Assembly: GCF_000717055.1 (NCBI RefSeq)
Contig: NZ_JNXI01000010.1
Span: 62,001-126,000 of the forward strand
DNA from: Streptomyces iakyrus
Lineage (GTDB): Bacteria; Actinomycetota; Actinomycetes; Streptomycetales; Streptomycetaceae
Reading direction: 5' to 3'
DNA length: 64,000 bases
Positions 15,151 to 23,106 of this stretch are shown here, one piece after another. Each line of letters starts with the position of its first letter. Position 1 is the first letter of the stretch. Both the position numbers and the translations under genes were made by a program. The notes beneath the pieces were generated by a model. It was given only the letters and a program-made list of their open reading frames with translations, was not told where the DNA came from and did not search any database.

Positions 15151-16356
15151 ATGGCGCGACTCGCCCAGACCGCCGGTCTGACGGACGTCCAGCAGGAGAT
15201 CCTGTCCACCGTCCGGGACTTCGTGGACAAGGAGATCATCCCGGTCGCCACGGAGCTGGAGCACCGCGACGAGTACCCGCAAGCGATCGTCGACGGGCTG
15301 AAGGAGTTGGGCCTGTTCGGCCTGATGATCCCCGAGGAGTACGGGGGTCTGGGCGAGTCGCTCCTGACCTACGCGCTGTGCGTGGAGGAGATCGCCCGCG
15401 GGTGGATGTCGGTGTCCGGCATCATCAACACCCACTTCATTGTGGCGTACATGCTCAAGCAGCACGGCACGCAGGAGCAGAAGGACCACTTCCTGCCGAG
15501 AATGGCGGCCGGCGACATCCGGGGCGCGTTCTCGATGTCGGAGCCCGCCCTCGGCTCGGACGTGTCGGCGATCACGTCGAAGGCGGTGAAGGACGGCGAG
15601 GAGTACGTCCTCAACGGCCAGAAGATGTGGCTGACGAACGGTGGCACGTCGTCTCTGGTGGCCGTGCTGGTCAGAAGTGACGAAGGTCACCCCGAGGGCA
15701 CCGCGCCGCACAAGTCGATGACGACCTTCCTGGTCGAGAAGGAGCCCGGCTTCGGCGAGGTCCGGCCCGGCCTCACGATCCCCGGCAAGATCGACAAGAT
15801 GGGTTACAAGGGGGTCGACACCACCGAGCTCATCATGGATGGCCTGCGCATTCCCGCGGATCGGGTGCTCGGCGGGGTCACCGGCCGCGGTTTCTACCAG
15901 ATGATGGACGGCGTGGAGGTCGGCCGCGTCAACGTGGCGGCGCGTGGCTGCGGTGTCGCTCAGCGTGCGTTCGAGCTGGGTGTCCAGTACGCGCAGCAGC
16001 GCCACACCTTCGGGAAGGCGATCGCCCAGCACCAGGCGATCCAGTTCAAGCTGGCCGAGATGGCTACCAAGGTCGAGGCCGCCCATGCGATGATGGTGAA
16101 CGCAGCACGCAAAAAGGACTCCGGGGAGCGAAACGACCTGGAGGCCGGGATGGCGAAGTACCTCGCCTCCGAGTACTGCAAGGAGGTCGTGGAAGACGCC
16201 TTCCGTATCCACGGGGGCTACGGCTTCTCCAAGGAGTACGAGATCGAGCGCCTCTACCGCGAGGCTCCGATGCTGCTCATCGGTGAAGGTACCGCCGAGA
16301 TCCAGAAAATGATCATCGGCAGGCGGCTGCTCGAAGAGTATCGATTCCAGGGCTAG
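15151..16356 (+). CDS. Acyl-CoA dehydrogenase: probable methylsuccinyl-CoA dehydrogenase
   Basis: FAD enzyme of 401 residues, which by its position oxidises (2S)-methylsuccinyl-CoA to mesaconyl-CoA. Standard three-domain ACAD: N-terminal helices (LGLFGLMIPEEYGGLGE), FAD-binding AFSMSEPALGSDVSAI, MWLTNGG, and C-terminal QHQAIQFKLAEM with the catalytic-region motif RIHGGYGFSKEYEIERLYRE; GTAEIQKMIIGRRL at the end. The alphaproteobacterial enzyme carries an N-terminal extension that is missing here. The ATG is two bases after the preceding stop and follows GGGAGCAGGAG. Last gene of the ccr operon; a hairpin follows. Confidence 0.88.
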   Translation: MARLAQTAGLTDVQQEILSTVRDFVDKEIIPVATELEHRDEYPQAIVDGLKELGLFGLMIPEEYGGLGESLLTYALCVEEIARGWMSVSGIINTHFIVAYMLKQHGTQEQKDHFLPRMAAGDIRGAFSMSEPALGSDVSAITSKAVKDGEEYVLNGQKMWLTNGGTSSLVAVLVRSDEGHPEGTAPHKSMTTFLVEKEPGFGEVRPGLTIPGKIDKMGYKGVDTTELIMDGLRIPADRVLGGVTGRGFYQMMDGVEVGRVNVAARGCGVAQRAFELGVQYAQQRHTFGKAIAQHQAIQFKLAEMATKVEAAHAMMVNAARKKDSGERNDLEAGMAKYLASEYCKEVVEDAFRIHGGYGFSKEYEIERLYREAPMLLIGEGTAEIQKMIIGRRLLEEYRFQG

Positions 16357-16366
16357 ATGTCCGGAT

Positions 16367-16403
16367 ACGGGGTGTTTTCTTGGAGAAGAAGATCACACCC
16401 CGT
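16367..16403 (+). terminator. Hairpin at the end of the ccr operon
   Basis: ACGGGGTGT (16367-16375) pairs perfectly with ACACCCCGT (16395-16403). The loop itself contains TTCTT/AAGAA, which can extend the structure. It starts 11 bases after the acd stop codon. There is no T-run, so termination is likely but not certain. The remaining bases to 16528 hold a possible promoter for psd (TACGAT at 16463-16468). Confidence 0.55.
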
Positions 16404-16528
16404 CAGCACTCTTCTGCCGCCGACTCGGCTGCCTGGCTTACCCAGTTACGGCCCCGAGCCGCTACGATCGCCGGAAAGCCGCCGTCCCCCGTCAGAGTGC
16501 GGCATCATCTCCGCTACGAAGGTCATCC

Positions 16529-17185
16529 ATGCCCCACAGCCAAACCTCTGCACCTCGCGACAGCCGGGCCGGCGTACGCCTCGCGCGCGGAGCATCGCCG
16601 TGGCTCCTTCCGACCGTCGCCACCGCAGCCCTCAGCCTGGCCCGGGCGCGCCGCTCCGGCGCCGCCAAGGCCGTCGCCGTTCCCGCCACCGCGCTCGCGG
16701 CGGGAATGCTGTGGTTCTTCCGCGACCCCGAGCGCGAGATCACCCAGGGCCGGGTCATCTCGCCCGCCGACGGCGTGGTGCAGAGCATCATGCCGTGGAA
16801 GGACGGCCGCACCCGCGTCGCGATCTTCATGAGCCCGCTCAACGTCCACGTCAACCGCGCGCCGCTGGCCGGCACGGTGACGTCCGTGGAGCACATTCCC
16901 GGTGGCTTCGTTCCCGCCTTCAACAAGGAGAGCGAGAACAACGAGCGGGTCGTCTGGCACTTCGACACCGAGCTCGGCGACATCGAGATGATCCAGATCG
17001 CCGGCGCGGTCGCCCGCCGCATCGTCCCCTACCTGCCCCAGGGCACGAAGGTGGAGCAGGGTGAGCGGATCGGCCTGATCCGCTTCGGCTCGCGTGTCGA
17101 CCTCTACCTGCCCGAGGGCGTGGAGGTCGCGGTCGAGGTCGGTCAGAAGACGGTGGCTGGGGTGACTCGCATTGACCGTGATTGA
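16529..17185 (+). CDS. psd: Phosphatidylserine decarboxylase proenzyme
   Basis: Membrane-associated pyruvoyl enzyme turning phosphatidylserine into phosphatidylethanolamine. 218 residues, the short form. Seen: hydrophobic N-terminal half (VAVPATALAAGMLWFFRDPERE), then VISPADGVV, FMSPLNVHVNRAP, and near the end RFGSRVDLYLP. Self-cleavage between Gly187 and Ser188 would give the pyruvoyl prosthetic group. The 3' end overlaps the pssA start by 14 bases, so the two enzymes of the pathway are co-translated. Confidence 0.95.
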   Translation: MPHSQTSAPRDSRAGVRLARGASPWLLPTVATAALSLARARRSGAAKAVAVPATALAAGMLWFFRDPEREITQGRVISPADGVVQSIMPWKDGRTRVAIFMSPLNVHVNRAPLAGTVTSVEHIPGGFVPAFNKESENNERVVWHFDTELGDIEMIQIAGAVARRIVPYLPQGTKVEQGERIGLIRFGSRVDLYLPEGVEVAVEVGQKTVAGVTRIDRD

Positions 17186-18026
17186 TCCTGATACCAAGGC
17201 CGGCTGGGTCCCGGAGGCGGACGAGGTCGACGAGGAAGAGGAGATGCCCCTCTCCCTCCGGCTGTCGATAGCGGACACCCTGACCCTCGGCAACGCCACA
17301 TGCGGCTTCATGGCGGTGTACTTCACCACCACCGGCATCCTGATCCCGCACCTCACGGGCAGCCAGGAGACCGGCATGGCCCGCCACAGCGCGGCCACGG
17401 CGGTCATCCTCATGCTCTGCGCGGCGGTCTTCGACCTCTTCGACGGCCTGGTGGCGCGCAAGCTGCGCTCCTCCCCCATGGGCGCCGAGCTGGACAACCT
17501 GTCCGACCTGATCAGCTTCGGCCTGGCACCGGCGTACTTCGTCCTCGTCTACGGCATGGTCGCGAACGACGCCCACCAGCGGGTGGCGGCGGTCGGGGCG
17601 ATCGTGGTGCTGCTGGCGGTGGTGCTGCGGCTCGCGCGGTTCTCGTGCGTGACGGTGAAGGACGGCACGTTCCAGGGCATGCCCTCGCCGTTCGGTGCGC
17701 TGACGGTCGTCGCGATCGTGCTGCTGGAGCTGCCGTTCGAGGCCACGCTGCTGGCGATCGTGGGGACGGCGTGGCTGATGGTGAGCCGGGTGGAGTACCC
17801 GAAGCCCCGCGGCTGGCTCGCGGTGGCGATGCTGATCTGGATCGTGCTGTCCATGGGTCTGCTGGCGGCCTGGGCCTTCGGCGCGCCGGGCGGACAGCTC
17901 CTCCTGCAGACGGGGTGCGCGCTCCAGCTGGTCACGGGGGCGGTGATCCCGCTGTTCGCGACGGCTCGGCGGGTGAACAACTTCCGCGACAACCGCCGCG
18001 AGGCGCGGGCGGCGCAGCTTCCGTAG
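17172..18026 (+). CDS. pssA: CDP-diacylglycerol-serine O-phosphatidyltransferase
   Basis: Integral membrane enzyme that makes phosphatidylserine from CDP-diacylglycerol and serine, feeding the decarboxylase encoded just upstream. 284 residues. After an acidic N-tail (DEVDEEEEM) the CDP-alcohol phosphotransferase motif appears: FDGLVARK then GAELDNLSD. I count seven residues between AR and G, one fewer than the canonical eight. About six to seven hydrophobic helices follow. Start: TTG 17172 gives good spacing from GGGGTGA; GTG 17178 is an alternative. Confidence 0.93.
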   Translation: MTVIDPDTKAGWVPEADEVDEEEEMPLSLRLSIADTLTLGNATCGFMAVYFTTTGILIPHLTGSQETGMARHSAATAVILMLCAAVFDLFDGLVARKLRSSPMGAELDNLSDLISFGLAPAYFVLVYGMVANDAHQRVAAVGAIVVLLAVVLRLARFSCVTVKDGTFQGMPSPFGALTVVAIVLLELPFEATLLAIVGTAWLMVSRVEYPKPRGWLAVAMLIWIVLSMGLLAAWAFGAPGGQLLLQTGCALQLVTGAVIPLFATARRVNNFRDNRREARAAQLP

Positions 18027-18042
18027 CGACCGTACGACGATG

Positions 18043-18075
18043 AAGGCCCCGAGCTGACAGCTCGGGGCCTTCTTT
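18043..18075. terminator. Bidirectional terminator between pssA and glycerate kinase
   Basis: AAGGCCCCGAGC (18043-18054), TGACA loop, GCTCGGGGCCTT (18060-18071), followed by CTTTC. It is a perfect 12-bp stem between two convergent genes and can serve both. Confidence 0.85.
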
Positions 18076-18104
18076 CGTAACCGGGGCGGCGGGAACCGCC
18101 CGGA

Positions 18105-19265
18105 TCAGGTCAGGAAGTCCCTGGCGATCCGCTCCGCGACCCGTTCCAGGATCGGGCCCGCCTCAGCGATGCACTTCGCCACGTCCGGCTCGGCGTCCGT
18201 CAGGGGGTAGGCCCGGCGGAAACCGGCGCGGCCCAGGGTCTGGGGCGGCAGGGCGAGGCGTCCGCAGACCGCCACGACGTCCTTGTCCGCGGCGCGGGCC
18301 GCGGTGGCGACACCCGCCGGAGCCTTGCCGTGCAGGGTCTGCTCGTCCAGGGAGCCCTCGCCGGTGATGACCAGGTCCGCACGGTCCAGGGCGGGGGCGA
18401 AGCCCAGGACGTCGAGCATGACCTCGATGCCCGGACGGAACCGGGCGCCGAGCAGCAGGGCGCCGTAGCCGATGCCGCCCGCCGCGCCCGCACCCGGCGA
18501 CGCCGCGTACTCGGTGGCCTTCGGGCCGGCCGGGCCCTGGAGCACCTTCGCGAAGTGCGCGAGGGCGCTGTCCAGGGCCGCCACATCCTCGGGCGAGGCG
18601 CCCTTCTGCGGACCGTAGACCGCGGGTGCCCCCTTCGGGCCGGTCAGCGGGTTGTCGACGTCGCTCGCGAGCACCAGCTCGATCTCGGCCAGGCGCGGGT
18701 CGAGTCCCGACAGGTCGGCGGTGGACAGCTCGGCGAGTCCGCCGCCGCCCGGGGGCACCGGCTCCCCGGCGGCGTCGAGGAACCGGGCGCCCAGCGCCGA
18801 CAGCATCCCGGCGCCGCCGTCGGTGGTGGCGCTGCCGCCGACCCCGAAGACGATCGTGCGGGCGCCCGCGTCCAGCGCGGCCCGCAGCAGCTCGCCGGAG
18901 CCGTACGTGGAGGCGGTCAGCGGGGCGAAGACCCCGGCGGGCAGCCGCTGCAGCCCGCTCGCCTCGGCCATCTCCACGACCGCGGTGCCCTCGCGCAGCG
19001 CGAACGCCGCCGTCACCTCGTCGCCGAGGGGGCCGGCGACCCGTACCTCCCGGCGCTCGAACCCGGCCGCGACCGCCGCGGCCACGGTCCCGTCGCCGCC
19101 GTCGGCCACCGGAAGCGCCTCGACCTCCAGCTCCGGCAGGACCCGGCGCAGCCCGGCCGTGACCCGCTCGGCGACCTCCACGGCCGTCAGCGACCCCTTG
19201 AACTTGTCCGCGGCGACGAGCACCCGCTGGGCCTTCCGGGTGTCGCTCACTGCAGCGTCCGCCAC
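18105..19265 (-). CDS. Glycerate kinase (GarK/GlxK family)
   Basis: Cytoplasmic kinase phosphorylating D-glycerate to phosphoglycerate, linking glyoxylate or C3 acid metabolism to glycolysis. 386 residues, normal for the family. Seen: N-terminal VLVAADKFKGSLTA, PVADGGDGT, the phosphate-binding FGVGGSATTDGGAGM, LASDVDNPL, YGPQKGA, GAAGGIGYG and VITGEGSLDEQT, all family hallmarks. GTG 19265 is chosen because AAGGGGAG lies upstream; GTG 19250 is possible. Glyoxylate released by the ethylmalonyl-CoA pathway nearby could reach this enzyme by way of tartronate semialdehyde, but no such genes are in the window. Confidence 0.94.
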   Translation of the reverse strand: MADAAVSDTRKAQRVLVAADKFKGSLTAVEVAERVTAGLRRVLPELEVEALPVADGGDGTVAAAVAAGFERREVRVAGPLGDEVTAAFALREGTAVVEMAEASGLQRLPAGVFAPLTASTYGSGELLRAALDAGARTIVFGVGGSATTDGGAGMLSALGARFLDAAGEPVPPGGGGLAELSTADLSGLDPRLAEIELVLASDVDNPLTGPKGAPAVYGPQKGASPEDVAALDSALAHFAKVLQGPAGPKATEYAASPGAGAAGGIGYGALLLGARFRPGIEVMLDVLGFAPALDRADLVITGEGSLDEQTLHGKAPAGVATAARAADKDVVAVCGRLALPPQTLGRAGFRRAYPLTDAEPDVAKCIAEAGPILERVAERIARDFLT

Positions 19266-19388
19266 TTGCACTCCCCTTGCTCTCCGGGCCCTCACGCATG
19301 TCAAGGCCAGTCGCGCCGCTGTGACCTTAACCGGAGCAGCCCCGGCCCGTCAGCCTTTGCCCACCCCCTGGACCGATGCCCTGGAGGC

Positions 19389-19406
19389 CCGGGGAACTGC
19401 GCGACC
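19389..19406 (+). repeat. Copy of a dispersed Streptomyces intergenic repeat
   Basis: The 15-mer CGGGGAACTGCGCGA (19390-19404) recurs on the other strand at 54722-54736, also intergenic. I know this phrase as a widely scattered intergenic sequence in Streptomyces genomes; its function is unknown. Confidence 0.5.
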
Positions 19407-19473
19407 GGCTGCGAACGGGGGCCCGCGGCCCCACCCCCTCAGGCGCCCTGCGCGAAACGGGTAGACCGGAACC

Positions 19474-20544
19474 ATGACCCTCGTCGACAACGAAACGGCC
19501 CTGGCCGACCGCATCCTTGGCGGCTGGACGGGCCGCATCGCGGGAAACATGCTGGGCAAACCGGTCGAGCAGGGCGAGCTCTGGACACGCGAGCGCATCG
19601 ACCGCTACCTCCGGCAGGCCGCCGCCCTGCCCCTGACTGATTACCTGCCCGAGCCCACCGGAGACCACGAGATCGCACTGCGCCCCGAGTGGCCCCAGTG
19701 CGTCCGCGGCCGCATCCACGGCAGCTGCCGTGACGACGACGTCGACTACGCGATCCTCGGCCTCGACCTGCTGGAGACCCACGGCTTCGGCTTCAGCACC
19801 GAGCAGGTCGGCGACCTGTGGCTGCTGCGGCTGCCGTTTCTGCAGACGTTCACCGCCGAGCGGGCCGCGTACCGCAACCTCGCCAACGGGCTGAAGCCGC
19901 CGCTGACGGCGACGTACGACAACCCGTACCAGGAGTGGATCGGCGCTCTCATCCGCGCAGACATCTTCGGCTGGACCTGTCCGGGCGTCCCGCGCCGCGC
20001 AGCCCAGTTCGCCCGGCGGGACGCGGTGCTGTCGCACACCGGGAACGGGGTCTACGGGGCGATGTGGGCGGCGGCGCTGATCGCGGCGGCGTTCACGGCG
20101 CCCACCGTGCGGCACGCCGTCGACGAGGCCCTGGCCGTGATCCCGGCGAGCAGCCGCCTCGCCCGCACGGTGCGCCGGGTGGTCTCCCTGCACGACACCC
20201 GGATGTCCTGGGAGGACACGCTGACCACGGTCGCCGAGGAGACCGGCGGCCTGGGGTGGATCCACACCGTCCCGAACGCGGCCGTCCTCACCGCGGGCCT
20301 GCTCTACGGCGACGGTGACTTCACCCGCACCATCACCCTGACCGTCCGCGGGGGCCTGGACACCGACTCCAACGGTGCGACCGCGGGTTCGGTGGCCGGC
20401 GTGTTCGGCGGGGCGGCGGCCATCCCCGACCAGTGGAAGGCCCCGCTGGAGGACACGGTCCGCAGCGCGGTGTTCGGCTACGACGGGGTGCGGATCAGCG
20501 AACTGGCGGAACGGACCCTGCGGCTGGTGGAGCCGGCGGCCTGA
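19474..20544 (+). CDS. ADP-ribosylglycohydrolase family protein
   Basis: Metal-dependent hydrolase of the ARH/DraG fold (356 residues) that removes ADP-ribose from proteins, nucleic acids or small molecules. Seen: ILGGWTGRIAGNMLGKPVE at the N-terminus, the metal motif SCRDDDVDYAI (three consecutive Asp), and the second metal motif RGGLDTDSNGATAGS. It heads a same-strand run with a NUDIX hydrolase (42 bases later) and a Sir2 deacetylase (69 bases later), both of which also handle ADP-ribose-type molecules. Actual substrate unknown. Confidence 0.9.
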   Translation: MTLVDNETALADRILGGWTGRIAGNMLGKPVEQGELWTRERIDRYLRQAAALPLTDYLPEPTGDHEIALRPEWPQCVRGRIHGSCRDDDVDYAILGLDLLETHGFGFSTEQVGDLWLLRLPFLQTFTAERAAYRNLANGLKPPLTATYDNPYQEWIGALIRADIFGWTCPGVPRRAAQFARRDAVLSHTGNGVYGAMWAAALIAAAFTAPTVRHAVDEALAVIPASSRLARTVRRVVSLHDTRMSWEDTLTTVAEETGGLGWIHTVPNAAVLTAGLLYGDGDFTRTITLTVRGGLDTDSNGATAGSVAGVFGGAAAIPDQWKAPLEDTVRSAVFGYDGVRISELAERTLRLVEPAA

Positions 20545-20586
20545 CGGCCGTGCCGTGATGCGGGGCGCGGTGGTTACCCTGCACCG

Positions 20587-21081
20587 ATGACCTCCTCTCC
20601 TGACTACGCCGCCTACATCGCCTCCCTGCCCCGTGTCCTGGCCGGTGCCGCCGTGCTGTTCCGGGACGGCGAGGGCCGTGTGCTGCTCGTCGAGCCCGGC
20701 TACCGGGAGGGCTGGGCGCTGCCCGGCGGCACCGTCGAGTCCGACGACGGCGAGACCCCGCGGCAGGGTGCGCGGCGCGAGACGGCCGAGGAGCTCGGTC
20801 TCGACCGTGAGCTCGGCCGGCTGCTGACGGTGGACTGGGTGCAGGGCACGGGCCGCCCGCCGGTGGTGGCGTACCTGTACGACGGCGGGGTGTTGAGCGA
20901 GGACGAGTTCAAGGCGATCCGCCTCCAGGAGGAGGAGCTGCTGTCCTGGCGGCTGGTGGCGCGCGAGGAACTGACCGAGTACCTGCCGGGGGCCCACTGC
21001 GGCCGGGTCCTGACCGCCCTCGACGTCCTTGCGGACGGGTCGGGCACGGCGGAGCTGGAGAACGGCCGGCGCGTGTTCTGA
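20587..21081 (+). CDS. NUDIX hydrolase
   Basis: Mg-dependent nucleoside-diphosphate-X hydrolase, 164 residues. The catalytic helix of the Nudix box is intact (RRETAEELGL preceded by GGTVESDDGE). The loop between the first Gly and the Glu is two residues longer than the canonical G-x5-E. The upstream strand VLAGAAVLFRDGEGRVLLVEP is typical. Lying between ADP-ribosylglycohydrolase and Sir2 genes, an ADP-ribose or O-acetyl-ADP-ribose substrate is a reasonable guess, not shown by sequence. A C-terminal segment ENGRRVF closes the protein. Confidence 0.9.
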   Translation: MTSSPDYAAYIASLPRVLAGAAVLFRDGEGRVLLVEPGYREGWALPGGTVESDDGETPRQGARRETAEELGLDRELGRLLTVDWVQGTGRPPVVAYLYDGGVLSEDEFKAIRLQEEELLSWRLVAREELTEYLPGAHCGRVLTALDVLADGSGTAELENGRRVF

Positions 21082-21150
21082 CCGGCGGCGGCTGCCTGTC
21101 GCGCGATATCCGCTCGCCGCTCGGGCCCGGCCCGTCCTACCCTCGGCGCC

Positions 21151-21906
21151 ATGGCCAAGCCCCTCGTCGCCCTGCTCACCGGTGCCGGCATCAGCACGGA
21201 CTCGGGCATCCCGGACTACCGCGGGCCGAACGGGCTGTGGCGCCGGGATCCCTTTGCCGAGAAGCTCGTCACGTACGAGTACTACATGGGCGACCGGGAG
21301 ATCCGCCGCCGCTCCTGGCGCATGCGGCGCGAGACGGGGGCGCTGCGGGCCGAGCCCAACGCCGCGCACCGGGCGGTGGCGGAGCTGGAGCGGTCCGGGG
21401 TGCCGGTGCGGGTGATCACGCAGAACGTGGACGGACTGCACCAGCTCGCCGGGATGCCGGCCCGCAAGGTGCTCGAACTGCATGGCACGGCACGGAGTTT
21501 CGTCTGCACCGGCTGCCACGCCCGCGGCCCGATGGCGGACGCGCTGGCCCGGGTGGAGGCCGGTGAGGAGGACCCGCCGTGCCGGGAGTGCGGCGGGATC
21601 CTGAAGCCGGCGACGGTGATGTTCGGCGAGCGGCTGGACCCCGTCGTCCTCGGCCAGGCGGCCGCCGTCAGCAAGGGCTGCCAGATCTTCGTCGCCGTCG
21701 GCACGAGCCTTCAGGTGCAGCCGGCGGCCGGCCTGGCCGGCGTCGCCGCCGACCACGGTGCCCGGCTGATCATCGTCAACGCCGAGCCGACCCCGTACGA
21801 CGACCGTGCCGACGAGATCGTCCGCGATCCCATCGGCACGGCCCTGCCTGAGCTGTTGCGCGGCATCACGGCCGAAGCGAGCCCCGCAGGTCCGCCAGGC
21901 GCGTGA
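21151..21906 (+). CDS. Sir2-type NAD-dependent protein deacylase
   Basis: Sirtuin of 251 residues removing acyl groups from lysines while consuming NAD and releasing O-acyl-ADP-ribose and nicotinamide. Seen: GAGISTDSGIPDYRG, TQNVDGLH, the catalytic His in LELHGT, zinc ligands CTGC and CREC, VMFGERL and VAVGTSLQV. Complete domain with little extra. The 3' end overlaps the convergent VOC gene by 41 bases. Confidence 0.95.
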   Translation: MAKPLVALLTGAGISTDSGIPDYRGPNGLWRRDPFAEKLVTYEYYMGDREIRRRSWRMRRETGALRAEPNAAHRAVAELERSGVPVRVITQNVDGLHQLAGMPARKVLELHGTARSFVCTGCHARGPMADALARVEAGEEDPPCRECGGILKPATVMFGERLDPVVLGQAAAVSKGCQIFVAVGTSLQVQPAAGLAGVAADHGARLIIVNAEPTPYDDRADEIVRDPIGTALPELLRGITAEASPAGPPGA

Positions 21907-22579
21907 GCGCGTCGCGGCCCTGGTCGCGCTCGGCCGCGGTGAGGTCGAGCGCGGCGGCCCGGGCGAGGGCGGTGGCGGCCGCCTCCTCGTCGCCGAGCCG
22001 TGCCGCGGCGTCCGCGCGCAGGACGAGGAGCTGAAGCAGCTGGACGCGGGTCGGCGTCTCGTCCGTCAGGCCGAGCACCCGGTCGACGACCTTGGCGGCG
22101 CCCGCCGGGTCCCCCTTGGAGTCCGCCAGGAGGGACGCGAAGTGCAGGGCCCGCGCGAACGTCTCCTCCGGGGCGGGCCCGTGGTGCCGCTCCCCGCCGG
22201 TGCGCTGCCCGACGCGGACGCAGTTGCCTCCGGGGTCGGTCATGAGGAACTGCCGCACGCCGTACGTCATGTCCTTGAGCGGCCCGACCCGCGGCAGCCC
22301 CCGGGTGGGGACCCTGCCGTACGTCTCCTTGAGCCCGGCACGGAACGCCTGGTAGAGGCCGTCGACGTCGTCGGTCAGGACGTAGCAGGTGCTGACCGAC
22401 ACGGCCGGCTCGTACTGCTTCATCGCGAAGAACTGCAGCTCGATGCCGCCGCGTTGCACGACCGCGTACGGGTTGGGGCTGCGCTGCTGGTACGTCACCT
22501 CGAATCCGAGGGCGGTGTAGAAGTCGAGGACGGGCTGGAGGGTCCGGCAGGGCAGGATCGGGATCGTCTTCTCCGGCAT
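21866..22579 (-). CDS. VOC (glyoxalase/bleomycin-resistance) protein with helical C-terminal domain
   Basis: 237 residues. Residues 1-130 form a vicinal-oxygen-chelate domain (MPEKTIPILPCRTLQPVLDF, YEVTY-like strands, FLMTDPGGNCVRVGQ). The last 100 residues are alpha-helical and look like two or three TPR-type helix pairs (FARALHFASLLADSKGD, LLVLRADAAARLGDEEAAA). Such single-VOC proteins often bind and sequester antibiotics; enzymatic ligands (His/Glu) are not all evident. It overlaps the sir2 stop on the other strand. Confidence 0.82.
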   Translation of the reverse strand: MPEKTIPILPCRTLQPVLDFYTALGFEVTYQQRSPNPYAVVQRGGIELQFFAMKQYEPAVSVSTCYVLTDDVDGLYQAFRAGLKETYGRVPTRGLPRVGPLKDMTYGVRQFLMTDPGGNCVRVGQRTGGERHHGPAPEETFARALHFASLLADSKGDPAGAAKVVDRVLGLTDETPTRVQLLQLLVLRADAAARLGDEEAAATALARAAALDLTAAERDQGRDALTRLADLRGSLRP

Positions 22580-22614
22580 GACCCCACTCTAGTCAAATTT
22601 GACGAGGCGAAGAG

Positions 22615-23097
22615 TCAGAAAAGAGAGGCTCCGCGTTCGAAGTCCAGCAGGCGCTGCTTGCGCTCCAGACCGCCGCCGTACCCCGTCAGGCTCCCGTTCG
22701 CCCCGATGACCCGATGACACGGCACGATGATGCCGATGGGGTTGCGGCCGTTGGCGAGGCCGACGGCGCGGGAGGCGGTGGGCGTGCCGAGGAGTGCGGC
22801 CAGCTCGCCATAGGTACGGGTCTCGCCGTACGGGATGCGGCGCAGGGCGTCCCAGACCGTGCGCCGGAACGGGGTGCCGTGCAGGCGGAGTTCGACCGTG
22901 AACTCCCTCAGTTCGCCCGCGAAGTAGGCCTTCAGTTGCTCCTCCGTCTCGGCGAAGAGGGTGTCGTCGCGGGTGCCGAAGGTCTCCTCGGGCGGGCGGT
23001 GGCGCTGGTCGGTCATGTACAGGCCGCACAGGACACCGTCGTCGGCGACGAGGGTGAGGGGGCCGTACGGGCTGGCGGTCACGGTGTGCTGCTTCAT
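22615..23097 (-). CDS. ogt: Methylated-DNA-protein-cysteine methyltransferase
   Basis: Suicide repair protein (160 residues) taking alkyl groups from O6-alkylguanine. The active-site stretch is present: IGIIVPCHRVIG with the acceptor Cys, followed by SLTGYGGGLERKQRLL. The helix-turn-helix DNA recognition part is IPYGETRTYGELAALLG. It lies nine bases after the Ada-AlkA gene, so both belong to one alkylation-repair operon. Confidence 0.95.
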   Translation of the reverse strand: MKQHTVTASPYGPLTLVADDGVLCGLYMTDQRHRPPEETFGTRDDTLFAETEEQLKAYFAGELREFTVELRLHGTPFRRTVWDALRRIPYGETRTYGELAALLGTPTASRAVGLANGRNPIGIIVPCHRVIGANGSLTGYGGGLERKQRLLDFERGASLF

Positions 23098-23106
23098 CGG
23101 ACGTCC

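Noticed and set aside
16363..16832. A gene starting in the psd upstream region (150 codons, plus strand)
   Set aside because: Overlaps a hairpin and then the psd gene in another frame, with a Ser/Pro/Arg-rich translation and no ribosome site.
17929..17945. TCAC-N7-GTGA dyad in pssA
   Set aside because: Only the outer four bases match the island dyad and it lies in coding sequence.
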